From contig CAMEGD010000008.1 in assembly GCA_945916025.1 (NCBI GenBank), positions 1-23,926 of the forward strand: a stretch of 23,926 bases of DNA, given 5' to 3'. The position numbers were made by a program, and so were the translations under genes. Numbering within the stretch: position 1 is the stretch's first letter; each line of letters begins with the position of its first letter. Origin of the DNA: an uncultured Clostridia bacterium (GTDB lineage: Bacteria; Bacillota; Clostridia; Tissierellales; Peptoniphilaceae). Under the pieces are notes generated by a model that was given only the letters and a program-made list of their open reading frames with translations, did not search any database and had not been told where the DNA came from. Of this stretch, positions 13,408 through 21,514 are shown in pieces.

Positions 13408-15573
13408 ATGAAAAACATAAATAAAACTAGCAAAGACTACTCAATAGAGTTGGCGAATATTTTACAAAAAAATGAAAACTATATTTTAGCAGCCTTAGAA
13501 CTTCATTTGGAAGGTAATACAATTCCCTTTATTTCCAGATATAGGAAGGAAATGACAGGGTCTATGGACGATGAGGACTTAAGGGTACTATTTGATAAGT
13601 ATGAAGGTCTAGTCTCCTTAGATGGAAGAAGAAACACCATTATAAATACCTTAAATGAACTAGAAGTTGAAGATAAGGATTTAGAAGAAAAGATTCTAAA
13701 GGCTGGAAGTCTGTCTGAACTAGAAGATCTTTATAGGCCTTACAAACCTAAAAAACAAACTAGGGCAGATATAGCTAAGAGAAGAGGGGCAGATAAACTT
13801 GCTAAGGTAATTTTAGACTTAAGTCCTGAAGAAGTAGTAATGAAGGCTGCCCAGGACCTAGTAGAAAATCAAGTGATTTTAGAGAATATAAACAAGCTGG
13901 AAACCATAGAAGAGGCCTTAGAAGCAGCTTCAGATTACCTTGCTGGTCAAATATCGGATAACCCAGATATTAGAAAGGACCTTAAGAGACAACTTTTAAA
14001 TAAGGGTCAAATTGTAACTAAAAACAAGACTGAGGAATACAGTGTTTACAGTAACTACTACGACTTTGTCAGTCCCTTAAGAAAACTACCTAGTCACCAA
14101 CTTTTAGCAATAAATAGGGGAGAAAAAACTAAATTTTTAAAGGTGACTTTAGACCTTGAAGAAAGGTACTGGAAACCTCACATTGAATATCATTTAGGCA
14201 TTTTACAAGACCAAGGTTATAGTGGAAATTTCTTAAGAAATGTTATTGATGATTCTTACAAGAGACTTATAAAGCCTTCTATAGATTCAGAAATTTTAGG
14301 AGAACTTACTAGTATAGCCCATGAAGAAGCTCTTAAAATATTTGGACTAAACCTTAGAAATGCCCTATTAGTTCCTCCTATGAAGACTGATATGGTCCTA
14401 GCCTTAGACCCAGGCTACAGAAATGGTTGTAAGTGGGCAGTTGTAAATAAAAATGGATCTGTTATGGATGCAGGACTTATTTTTCCAGTTTTATTTGAAA
14501 ATAGACTTCCCCAAGCTAAGAGGACTGTTCTAGACATGATAAAAAAACACAAGGTAGAAACTATAGTTTTAGGAAATGGAACAGCAAGTAGGGAGACAGA
14601 AGAATTCTTGTCAGAGTTATTAAAGGAAAATAACTTAAAGGTTCCATACCTAATAGTAGATGAATCAGGGGCATCTGTTTATTCAGCATCTCCAATATCC
14701 AAGGAAGAACTACCAGATATGGAATTAAACCTTAGGTCTGCAGTATCTTTAGCTAGAAGGGTCCTAGATCCCCTAGCTGAACTTGTAAAGATAGATCCAA
14801 AGTCCATAGGAGTTGGCCAGTACCAACACGACATGAATCAAAAACGATTAGATTCTATCTTAGATGGAGTAACAGAAGGGGTAGTTAACCAAGTTGGTGT
14901 ATCCCTTAATACAGCATCCTTTTCACTCCTGTCTTATGTGGCTGGGATTAACAAGTCTTTAGCAAAAAACATAGTAGAGTACAGAGAAGAAATTGGTGGC
15001 TTCAAAAATAGACAAGACCTTAAGAAGGTAAAGAAACTAGGAGAAAAGACCTTTGTACAATGTGCAGGATTTTTAAGGATAGAAGACCCAGTAGATCCCC
15101 TTGATAATACCTTTGTACATCCAGAATCCTATGACATAGCAAGGGAACTAATTAAGGATTTTTCTCTTAAATTTTATGAAAACAATGAGATAAAAGAAAA
15201 GGACCTTATGGACTTTGCAAACAAGCATAAAGTTGGACTTCCAACCTTAAGGGACATAGTTGAAGCCATATCTATGCCTGAAAGGGATATTAGGGATGAC
15301 TTTCCAGCTCCAGTTTTAATAACAGAAATAAAGTCTATTGAAGATCTTAAAGAAGGCCAAGTTCTTACTGGAGTAGTTAGAAATGTAACTTCCTTTGGCG
15401 CCTTTGTGGACTTGGGAGTTCATCAAGACGGCCTAGTACATGTGTCCCAACTTTCCAAAAAATTTGTAAAGGACCCTACAAGTGTAGTTTCAGTAGGAGA
15501 TGTAGTAAAGGTAAGGGTACTGGAAGTAGATGTAAACAAAAAGAGAATTTCACTATCTATGAAAGATATTTGA
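13408..15573 (+). CDS. tex: Tex-family RNA-binding protein
   Basis: Tex proteins are conserved cytoplasmic nucleic-acid-binding factors, structurally related to eukaryotic Spt6; their exact bacterial role is not settled. The 721 residues are full length. The N-terminal helical part contains NTIPFISRYRKEMTGSMDDE (about 37-56), then DLYRPYKPKKQTRADIAKRR. The YqgF RNase H-like domain starts near 330 with VLALDPGYRNGCKWAVV. A helix-hairpin-helix region lies near 509-550 (AGINKSLAKNIVEYREEIGG). An S1 domain ends the protein (about 648-719: GQVLTGVVRNVTSFGAFVDL, DGLVHVSQLS). A TATACT -10-like site at 13388-13393 and no clear Shine-Dalgarno before ATG suggest a very short leader, though no good -35 is visible. 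Its terminator follows. Confidence 0.94.
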   Translation: MKNINKTSKDYSIELANILQKNENYILAALELHLEGNTIPFISRYRKEMTGSMDDEDLRVLFDKYEGLVSLDGRRNTIINTLNELEVEDKDLEEKILKAGSLSELEDLYRPYKPKKQTRADIAKRRGADKLAKVILDLSPEEVVMKAAQDLVENQVILENINKLETIEEALEAASDYLAGQISDNPDIRKDLKRQLLNKGQIVTKNKTEEYSVYSNYYDFVSPLRKLPSHQLLAINRGEKTKFLKVTLDLEERYWKPHIEYHLGILQDQGYSGNFLRNVIDDSYKRLIKPSIDSEILGELTSIAHEEALKIFGLNLRNALLVPPMKTDMVLALDPGYRNGCKWAVVNKNGSVMDAGLIFPVLFENRLPQAKRTVLDMIKKHKVETIVLGNGTASRETEEFLSELLKENNLKVPYLIVDESGASVYSASPISKEELPDMELNLRSAVSLARRVLDPLAELVKIDPKSIGVGQYQHDMNQKRLDSILDGVTEGVVNQVGVSLNTASFSLLSYVAGINKSLAKNIVEYREEIGGFKNRQDLKKVKKLGEKTFVQCAGFLRIEDPVDPLDNTFVHPESYDIARELIKDFSLKFYENNEIKEKDLMDFANKHKVGLPTLRDIVEAISMPERDIRDDFPAPVLITEIKSIEDLKEGQVLTGVVRNVTSFGAFVDLGVHQDGLVHVSQLSKKFVKDPTSVVSVGDVVKVRVLEVDVNKKRISLSMKDI

Positions 15574-15581
15574 AATTTAAA

Positions 15582-15607
15582 GATAAGTTATTTAGCTTAT
15601 CCTTTTT
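15582..15607 (+). terminator. Terminator of tex
   Basis: GATAAG (15582-15587) pairs with CTTATC (15596-15601), followed by CTTTTTAA. Confidence 0.7.
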
Positions 15608-15707
15608 AATTGTAAACATTATTAATATAAAAATTAAAATAGTTAATAGACTGTTAAAAATAGTCAAGATGGGTATATATTTAGTGCATTAATTTGAAAG
15701 GAAAATT

Positions 15708-16193
15708 ATGAACTCAAATATATTAAATGAATTTTTAAGAAAGACAGGTATTGGTATAAAGGAACTAGTAAAGGCCATGGTAATTGCATCCTTAATTAAC
15801 TTTGTAGTAATGGCTATAGGTTTTAAGATTGCCAAGGTTCCATACTATATTTTAATAGCCCTTATAGTTGGAATCTTTGATTTACTTCCAGTTGTTGGAG
15901 GTGGGGTAATCCTTATACCTTGGGCTATAATTGCACTAGTATCTGGAAATGTCTCCCAAGGACTTATCCTAATTGTGGTTTATCTAATTACTTTAGTTTT
16001 AAAGCAAATTGTAGAACCTATTATATTAGGTAAGGGTATAGGTCTAAAATCTATTTACACCTTGATTATTACTATAGTGTCTATGATAGTTTTGACACCT
16101 GGAATTGGTGCTATAGTTGGAGCAATCTTGTCTATAATTGTGGCAGTAGTAATAGATATGAAAAAAACCTACGGAAAGCCAAAAATGAAATAG
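15708..16193 (+). CDS. Half-size AI-2E-family transporter-like membrane protein
   Basis: The sequence matches the C-terminal half of the AI-2E/PerM/YtvI permease family (PF01594): KVPYYILIALIVGIFDLLPV, then VGGGVILIPWAIIAL, and KQIVEPIILGKGIGLKSIYT followed by hydrophobic helices. Family members are usually about 350 residues with seven or eight membrane segments; this one has 161 residues and about four or five. It has a good ribosome-binding site (GAAAGGAAAA before ATG) and an uninterrupted frame, so it may be a real short form. A decayed 5' half is not visible in 15608-15707. Transport function is unproven, and the family name does not establish autoinducer-2 as substrate. Confidence 0.7.
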   Translation: MNSNILNEFLRKTGIGIKELVKAMVIASLINFVVMAIGFKIAKVPYYILIALIVGIFDLLPVVGGGVILIPWAIIALVSGNVSQGLILIVVYLITLVLKQIVEPIILGKGIGLKSIYTLIITIVSMIVLTPGIGAIVGAILSIIVAVVIDMKKTYGKPKMK

Positions 16194-16215
16194 CCTTTTA
16201 GGGGCTATTTTTTAT
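16188..16215 (+). terminator. Terminator of the AI-2E-family gene
   Basis: AAATAGCC (16188-16195) pairs with GGCTATTT (16203-16210) and runs into further T; the stop codon TAG lies within the 5' arm. Confidence 0.85.
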
Positions 16216-16251
16216 GGCAACTTATTTTCTTCATTTTTTATAATAAAATGG

Positions 16252-16310
16252 TATAATAAACAAGTTAAAGAAATATAATAAGAAGGCTTTAGTCTTCAAA
16301 ATATAATAAG
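16252..16310 (+). promoter_or_regulatory. -10 box and repeated leader motif before the ABC-F gene
   Basis: TATAAT (16252-16257) is a good -10; the matching -35 is weak. The leader contains the 12-mer AAATATAATAAG twice (16271-16282 and 16299-16310), with GAAG...CTTC (16282-16285, 16294-16297) forming a small hairpin between the copies. Leader hairpins and attenuators are common on ABC-F genes, but I see no U-run that makes this a terminator. Confidence 0.4.
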
Positions 16311-16325
16311 TAGACGGGAGAAAAA

Positions 16326-17924
16326 ATGTTACAAGTAAACAATGTTAGTATGATATTTCCAGACAAAAAGTTATTTGAAGATGTGGACTTAACTTTCAGC
16401 CCTGGAAATTGTTATGGTATTATTGGGGCCAATGGTGCAGGAAAGACCACATTTTTGAAGATTTTATCTGGAGAAAAGGAACCTACTAAGGGAACAGTTT
16501 CCATGGATAAAAACTTTAGAATGAGTAAGTTAAACCAAAACCACTATGCCTTTGAAGATGAAATGGTAATGGATGTTGTAATAATGGGCAACAAAAAACT
16601 TTATGACATACAAAAAGAAAAAGATGCAATATATATGAAGCCAGACTTTAATGATGAAGATGGTATGAAGGCTGCCCAACTAGAAGCTGACTTTGCAGAA
16701 ATGGGAGGCTACGAAGCTGAAGCAGAGGCTGCTATACTACTTCAAGGTCTTGGTATTGATATTTCAAAACACAACTTACTAATGAAAGACTTAAGGGAAT
16801 CTGAAAAGATTAAGGTTCTACTAGCTCAGGCTATTTTTGATTCACCAGAAATTTTACTATTAGACGAGCCTACTAATGGTATAGACCTTAAGGCTATTCT
16901 ATGGTTACAAGAATTTTTAATTAACTTTCCTGGCATAGTTATAGTTGTTTCCCATGATAGGTACTTTTTAAATGAAGTTTGTACAATGATGGTAGATGTG
17001 GACTTTGGAAAAATTAATTTGTTTGTTGGAAACTATGACTTTTGGTATGAATCTTCACAACTAGCCCTAAAGATGGCCAAGGAACAAAATAAAAAGAATG
17101 AAGAAAAAGCCAAGGAACTTAGAGACTTTATCCAAAGGTTTTCTGCCAATAAATCTAAGGCTAAACAGGCAACTTCTAGAAGAAAATTATTGGAAAAAAT
17201 TACTCTAGACGACATTAAACCATCTACTAGAAGGTATCCATTTGTTGGCTTTACCCTTTCTAGGGAGCCTGGAAATGACATTTTAGATGTGGAAAACTTA
17301 ACTTTAGAAGAAAATGGAAAAATATTAGTAAAGGACCTATCTTTTAGGGTAAATAAAAAAGACAAGATAGCCTTCATTGGAAATGATGTTGCCATAACTA
17401 AAATATTTGAAACTATAAATGGAAATGTTGAATCCTATAGTGGAACTTATAAGTATGGCCAAACTATTTCTATGGAATACTTCCCAAAGGACAACTCCCA
17501 GTATTTTGAAGATAAGGAAACTAACTTAGTAGACTGGATAAGAAACTATACTAATGACCACTCAGAAATTTATAACAGAGGATTCTTAGGGAAAATGCTA
17601 TTTTCAGGAGATGAAGTCCTAAAGAAATCAAATGTCCTTTCAGGGGGAGAAAAGGTTAGAATGATGTTTTTAAAAATGATGATTAATCCATCAAATCTAC
17701 TAATTTTCGACCAACTTACAAACCACTTGGACCTAGAAAGTATTGAGGCTGTAAACAAGGGACTAATGGACTTTAAGGGAAATATTTTATTTACATCCCA
17801 TGACCATCAAATAGTTTCTACTGTTGCAAACAGGATTATTGAAATATTTGAAGATGGAACTTATAGGGATGAAAGCATTGGTTACGAAGACTATATTGAA
17901 AAGTACTTTAAGGATCAAGAATAA
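16326..17924 (+). CDS. ABC-F ATPase, YbiT/YkpA-like, with a degenerate second ATP site
   Basis: ABC-F proteins are cytoplasmic twin-ATPase translation factors that act at the ribosomal E site; some protect against antibiotics. The 532 residues align with B. subtilis YkpA/E. coli YbiT as I remember them. NBD1 has Walker A GANGAGKT (34-41), Walker B ILLLDEPTN with Glu181 and switch His210 in VSHDR, but its signature is LRESEK (156-161). The linker QATSRRKLLEKITLDDIKPS is typical of the subgroup. NBD2 has a perfect LSGGEK (438-443), but Walker A is GNDVAITK (352-359) without the P-loop Lys, and Walker B ends FDQLTN, with Gln463 replacing the catalytic Glu. Site 1 (NBD1 Walker motifs plus NBD2 signature) is therefore intact, and site 2 is degenerate in all three motifs. 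A GGGAG site precedes ATG. It is followed closely by the amidotransferase-like gene. Confidence 0.9.
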   Translation: MLQVNNVSMIFPDKKLFEDVDLTFSPGNCYGIIGANGAGKTTFLKILSGEKEPTKGTVSMDKNFRMSKLNQNHYAFEDEMVMDVVIMGNKKLYDIQKEKDAIYMKPDFNDEDGMKAAQLEADFAEMGGYEAEAEAAILLQGLGIDISKHNLLMKDLRESEKIKVLLAQAIFDSPEILLLDEPTNGIDLKAILWLQEFLINFPGIVIVVSHDRYFLNEVCTMMVDVDFGKINLFVGNYDFWYESSQLALKMAKEQNKKNEEKAKELRDFIQRFSANKSKAKQATSRRKLLEKITLDDIKPSTRRYPFVGFTLSREPGNDILDVENLTLEENGKILVKDLSFRVNKKDKIAFIGNDVAITKIFETINGNVESYSGTYKYGQTISMEYFPKDNSQYFEDKETNLVDWIRNYTNDHSEIYNRGFLGKMLFSGDEVLKKSNVLSGGEKVRMMFLKMMINPSNLLIFDQLTNHLDLESIEAVNKGLMDFKGNILFTSHDHQIVSTVANRIIEIFEDGTYRDESIGYEDYIEKYFKDQE

Positions 17925-17941
17925 TTTAACAAGGACAGATT

Positions 17942-18686
17942 ATGAAACCTTTAATTGGAATAACTTCAAACTACAGTAGTGATGACTTATTATATATCCA
18001 ACAAGGATTTGGAGGGACAAACTTGGTCTGCCCTTGCAAATGACAATTCAGATGCAATAATTAAGGCTGGTGGAATTCCTGTAATAATTCCAATTACAAA
18101 TGACCAGGACTATCTAAAAGACCTTGCAGAAAAATTAGATGGTCTTTATATATCAGGTGGAAATGATATAGACCCTCTTTTATTTAATATGAGGGCTGAC
18201 AAGTACACTGGAAACATGTCTCCAGAAAGGGACCAAGAAGAACTCTATTTAATAGATTATTTCTACAAAAATACAAAGAAGCCAATCTTGGGAATTTGTA
18301 GAGGGATGCAAATTCTTAATGTGTATTTTAAAGGGGACTTGATTTTAGACATTCCAAATGCTGGTTATCCAACCCATTCAATTAATAAGATGGATAGGTC
18401 TTATCTAGTTAACAAGGTGGAGATAGAAAAAGATTCCTTATTATATGAAATATTAGGAAAAGAAACCTCAATGGTAAACTCCCTCCACCACCAAGGAGTA
18501 AATAAGCTTGGAGATAGATTAAGGGCAGTAGCTAAATCAGAAGATGGAATAATAGAGGCCTTTGAACATCAGGACATTAAAGATAGGTTTATACTTGGAA
18601 TCCAGTTTCATCCAGAGATGACATCCATAAAGGACATGGACCACCAAAAAATATTTGATTATTTTGTTGAAATGGCCAAGAAGTAA
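17942..18686 (+). pseudogene. Class I GATase-like (peptidase C26) hydrolase, frameshifted near the start
   Basis: The family (PF07722) includes gamma-glutamyl-GABA hydrolase PuuD and related enzymes that cut gamma-glutamyl bonds. The natural start is ATG 17942 behind AAGGACAG: it reads MKPLIGITSNYSSDDLLYI and then falls out of frame near 17993-17998 in the run TTATTATATATCC. The remaining protein, in another frame, continues SNKDLEGQTWSALANDNSDA to the end (TAA 18684-18686). One missing base explains it. The rest is intact: GLYISGGNDIDPLLF, nucleophile elbow GICRGMQ, NSLHHQGV, and the His-Glu pair in GIQFHPEM. Internal ATG codons at 17979 or 17982 could start a 235-residue product, but it would lack the first beta strand and has no clear ribosome-binding site. 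A sequencing error or a recent mutation are both possible. Confidence 0.8.
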
Positions 18687-18704
18687 GGCTATAGGAGGAA
18701 GACT

Positions 18705-19637
18705 TTGATTTTACGTCATAAGATTATAGATGGAAAACTTCATAGTGTGAATAATGAAAATGAAGCATCATGGATTGAGGTTATTAATCCATCAGAGAAG
18801 GAGATAGTTTATATAATTTCCACTTACAACCTTCCTCCAGATTATCTCTTAGACGTAAATGATCCTTACGAAGTCCCAAGGGTGGAAGGCTTAGAAGATG
18901 AAAGACCAAACCTTTTTGTCTTATCCTATCCAATAAAAAAGAGCGAAGGTTCTTATGATACAAGGGTTGTTTCAATAGTTGTAATAGATGATTTAGTTAT
19001 TACAGTTAGGAATGAACATTCAAAGGTTTTTGATATGTTAAAGGATGCAGACTTTAAAAAAATTAATGAAGAAAAGGACTACCATAATTTTGCAATAGTT
19101 TTAGCTTTTATAGTATCTAAATCCTACATTGACATAATAAAGGACATAAACAGTAGGATTGAAATCATAGAAGGTGAAATAAAGGAAAGTTCAAAACCGG
19201 ATTTATTGTACAACCTTATAGATATTCATAAGTCTCTTATTAACTTTAAGGTAGGCATAGAAGAAAATAATGCAGTAATTAAGGGGATCTTTGATTTGGA
19301 AACCATATCAAAGTCCATATATAAGGATGAACTACTCCACGACTTATTGGTAGAAAACAAGCAGGCAAGGACCATGATCTTAAAGTCAACTACTATGGTA
19401 GATAATCTCTCAAACCTATATACAAATGTAATTAGCAATAATCTAAATGATGTAATGAAGGTCCTTACTTCTATTACCATTGTTATGACTATACCAACTA
19501 TAATTGGGGGTATTTATGGTATGAACGTAAGTCTGCCTTTCGAAAATCATAGGTGGGCCTTTTGGATAATAATTGCTTTTACAAGTATCTTGTCCTTAAT
19601 TATTATAAAAATTTTAAAGAAGAATCGCTATTTATAG
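18705..19637 (+). CDS. corA: CorA-family divalent cation transporter
   Basis: CorA proteins are pentameric inner-membrane channels for Mg2+ (or Co2+/Ni2+/Zn2+ in some branches). The 310 residues have a long cytoplasmic alpha/beta and helical part (1-250), including the acidic coiled stalk, then two membrane segments near 250-270 and 284-303 with the family signature GMN at 272-274 (YGMNVSLPFENHRW), and a basic KILKKNRYL tail. The start is TTG, behind a strong AGGAGGA site 6-7 bases upstream; no ATG fits. It lies 18 bases after the amidotransferase-like gene, probably in one transcript, and a terminator follows. The ion cannot be deduced from sequence. Confidence 0.92.
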   Translation: MILRHKIIDGKLHSVNNENEASWIEVINPSEKEIVYIISTYNLPPDYLLDVNDPYEVPRVEGLEDERPNLFVLSYPIKKSEGSYDTRVVSIVVIDDLVITVRNEHSKVFDMLKDADFKKINEEKDYHNFAIVLAFIVSKSYIDIIKDINSRIEIIEGEIKESSKPDLLYNLIDIHKSLINFKVGIEENNAVIKGIFDLETISKSIYKDELLHDLLVENKQARTMILKSTTMVDNLSNLYTNVISNNLNDVMKVLTSITIVMTIPTIIGGIYGMNVSLPFENHRWAFWIIIAFTSILSLIIIKILKKNRYL

Positions 19638-19663
19638 GGCTTGCCAGAGGGTGAGCCTTTTTT
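19638..19663 (+). terminator. Terminator of corA
   Basis: GGCTTGCC (19638-19645) pairs with GGTGAGCC (19650-19657) with two G-U pairs, then TTTTTT. Confidence 0.85.
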
Positions 19664-19749
19664 ATTTTAGGACAAAGTTTTTAGTATCTAACAAGAGAAA
19701 AAAGGGGAAGATTTTTATGGAAATTTTTAGAAATATTTTTCATTTTTAG

Positions 19750-19780
19750 TTGACAAATGACAAAGACTTTGTAATAATAT
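19750..19780 (+). promoter_or_regulatory. Promoter of the purine permease-guanine deaminase operon
   Basis: A consensus -35 TTGACA (19750-19755) is followed by TAATAA (19772-19777, 16-base spacer) or TAATAT (19775-19780, 19-base spacer). Transcription would start near 19785-19790, giving a leader of almost 290 bases. Confidence 0.65.
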
Positions 19781-19790
19781 TATCACAAAG
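19760..19790. promoter_or_regulatory. Operator-like palindromes over the -10 region
   Basis: CTTTGTAATAAT (19767-19778) and ATTATCACAAAG (19779-19790) form a 24-bp palindrome with 11 of 12 pairs matching, covering the -10. A second perfect palindrome, ACAAAG-A-CTTTGT (19760-19772), shares its CTTTGT half. The three alternating half-sites look like a binding site for a dimeric repressor. No known regulator box matches exactly. Confidence 0.5.
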
Positions 19791-19804
19791 AGAAAACGTT
19801 CACA
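19791..19804 (+). promoter_or_regulatory. cre-like / LacI-family box at the second purine permease
   Basis: AGAAAACGTTCACA matches the box at 3956-3969 in 12 of 14 positions, including GAAAACGTT and ACA. It lies just downstream of the predicted transcription start, a position suited to roadblock repression. Confidence 0.45.
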
Positions 19805-19821
19805 ATCATATATGTATCATA

Positions 19822-19890
19822 GAATTTATATAAACTTATATAATGGATAAGTGTTTCTATCGACTACCGTAATAGTCTGGCTATAAATTT
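19822..19890 (+). ncRNA. Purine riboswitch aptamer, guanine type
   Basis: The element can be laid on the B. subtilis xpt guanine aptamer. P1 is GAATTTAT (19822-19829) with ATAAATTT (19883-19890). J1/2 is the TATAAA stretch. P2 is ACTTAT (19834-19839) with ATAAGT (19847-19852) around a 7-base loop ATAATGG, the same size as the xpt L2. J2/3 is GTTTCTATC (xpt: GTTTCTACC). P3 is GACTA (19862-19866) with TAGTC (19873-19877) around CCGTAA (xpt loop: CCGTAAA). J3/1 is TGGCTAT, with C at 19881 in the ligand-pairing position, which predicts guanine/hypoxanthine rather than adenine. It precedes a purine permease and guanine deaminase, so an OFF switch through the terminator just downstream is expected. 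Confidence 0.85.
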
Positions 19891-19895
19891 TTATC

Positions 19896-19930
19896 AAGTT
19901 GCATTATGTGCAATTTAATATTATTTTTAT
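19896..19930 (+). terminator. Riboswitch expression-platform terminator
   Basis: AAGTTGCA (19896-19903) pairs with TGCAATTT (19909-19916) with one G-U pair around TTATG, followed by AATATTATTTTTAT. It lies 6 bases after the aptamer P1, where a ligand-controlled terminator belongs. Confidence 0.6.
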
Positions 19931-19942
19931 ACTTACTTTTAA

Positions 19943-20035
19943 TGGTGGTTTTTTATTGTTTTACAAGTGCTCGAATACCCGTACGATACAATCGGAAAGG
20001 GCGGAGTTCTTCTTGTTTATACTATAAGACCACTA
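19943..20035 (+). ncRNA. Second structured leader element, unassigned
   Basis: TGGTGGTTTTTTA (19943-19955) pairs with TATAAGACCACTA (20023-20035) in 12 of 13 positions (two G-U). Inside, ACAAG (19963-19967) pairs with CTTGT (20012-20016), CCC (19978-19980) with GGG (19999-20001), and CGAT (19984-19987) with ATCG (19991-19994). The nested helices and locally higher GC (TGCTCGAATACCC, GGAAAGGGCGGAG) suggest a folded RNA between the riboswitch terminator and the permease start. I recognise no known riboswitch core. Confidence 0.45.
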
Positions 20036-20075
20036 AGTACATATAGTTTTCTCTATTTTAAAAAGGAGGTTTGTT

Positions 20076-21491
20076 ATGGATACAAACAAAGGTTTTTTTG
20101 AAAGATTTTTTGAACTTTCAAAGTACAACACAAATGTAAGAACTGAAATTATCGCTGGTATCACTACCTTTATTACAATTGCGTACATACTAATAATCAA
20201 TCCGATTATTATTTCAGACCCTTTCTACATAATGGGTCAAGACGCATATGCCAGCCAAATTTCAAATGGGGTATTTATAGCTACTTGTATTGGTGCCTTT
20301 ATAGGTACATTCTTAGTTGCTGTTTATGCCAAGTTGCCGTTTGCACAAGCTCCAGGAATGGGCTTAAATGCATTCTTCGCATACACAGTAGTACTAGGAA
20401 TGGGATATACTTATAACCAAGCTCTAGTTATAGTATTTTTATCTGGTCTATTATTTATTTTAATAACAGCTATTGGTTTAAGGGAAGCTATTATCAGAGC
20501 AATTCCACCAGCTGTTAAAGATGCAATAACTCCAGGTATTGGATTATTTATTGCAATCATAGGCCTAAAAAATGCAGGCATAGTAGTAAATAACGAAGCA
20601 ACCCTAGTAGCAATGGTGGACTTTTCTCTTTGGAGAGACCCAGAACAATTCCAATTAATTATGGGAGCCCTAGTTGCTTTAATTGGTTTAATTATTATTG
20701 GTGTTTTATCAGCTAGAAAAGTAAAGGGAGCTATCCTTTTAGGTATTATTGCAGCTACTATAATTGGTATTCCACTAGGAGTTACTCAACTTCACAACTT
20801 TGACCTAGACCTAGGAACTAAAATTAGTGACTTTATGGAAGTTTCTTTATTTAACCTAGACTTTGCTGGTCTTTGGAAAAGTGACAGTGCCCTTGAAAAC
20901 ATATTTACTATCTTTATGTTAGTAGTATCTTTCTCACTTGTTAACATGTTTGACTCCCTTGGAACTTTAATTGGGGCAGCAAAACAAGCTAACATGATTG
21001 ATGAAAATGGGGAAGTTATTAGAATGAAAGAAGCCCTAATGTCTGATGCTATTTCTACTGCTACAGGTGCCCTAGTTGGTACATCAACTGTAACAACATT
21101 AGTAGAATCTTCTGCAGGTATTGCTGAAGGTGGACGTACAGGACTTACTGCTTTAACTACTGCAATAATGTTCTTAGTGGCAATAATTTTTGCTCCAATA
21201 ATTTCTATTATTCCAGGTCAAGCAACTGCTCCAGCTTTAATATTCGTAGGAGTATTAATGCTATCAGGAGTTAAGGACATAGACTTTAGTGACATTACAG
21301 ATGCTATACCAGCATTTATCACTATTACCTTTATGCCATTTACTTATTCTATAGCAAACGGTATTGCTTTAGGATTAATAAGTTTCTGCTTAATTAAGTT
21401 ATTATCTGGAAAATCACACGAAATTAAATCATTATGTGCAATTACAGCTATAATATTTGCTCTAAGATATGCACTTATCCAATTAGGATAA
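20076..21491 (+). CDS. pbuG: AzgA/PbuG-type guanine-hypoxanthine permease
   Basis: This 471-residue membrane protein belongs to the AzgA-like branch of the NCS2 purine permeases, which take up guanine, hypoxanthine and adenine. Family landmarks are NVRTEIIAGITTFITIAYIL near the N-terminus, AQAPGMGLNAFFAYTVV, SLVNMFDSLGTLIGAAKQA, the motif GTSTVTTLVESSAGIAEGGR with TGL, and about a dozen hydrophobic segments. AAAAAGGAGG lies 6-7 bases before ATG. A guanine-type riboswitch sits in its leader, and guanine deaminase starts 23 bases after its stop, which together support guanine as an imported substrate. Confidence 0.93.
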   Translation: MDTNKGFFERFFELSKYNTNVRTEIIAGITTFITIAYILIINPIIISDPFYIMGQDAYASQISNGVFIATCIGAFIGTFLVAVYAKLPFAQAPGMGLNAFFAYTVVLGMGYTYNQALVIVFLSGLLFILITAIGLREAIIRAIPPAVKDAITPGIGLFIAIIGLKNAGIVVNNEATLVAMVDFSLWRDPEQFQLIMGALVALIGLIIIGVLSARKVKGAILLGIIAATIIGIPLGVTQLHNFDLDLGTKISDFMEVSLFNLDFAGLWKSDSALENIFTIFMLVVSFSLVNMFDSLGTLIGAAKQANMIDENGEVIRMKEALMSDAISTATGALVGTSTVTTLVESSAGIAEGGRTGLTALTTAIMFLVAIIFAPIISIIPGQATAPALIFVGVLMLSGVKDIDFSDITDAIPAFITITFMPFTYSIANGIALGLISFCLIKLLSGKSHEIKSLCAITAIIFALRYALIQLG

Positions 21492-21514
21492 TAGAAAGAT
21501 ATAGGTGATTTTTA

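Noticed and set aside
17979..18686. Cyanophycinase partner for cphA
   Set aside because: The nucleophile is a Cys in GICRGMQ with a His-Glu pair, which is a class I GATase (C26) fold motif, not the Ser-type cyanophycinase.
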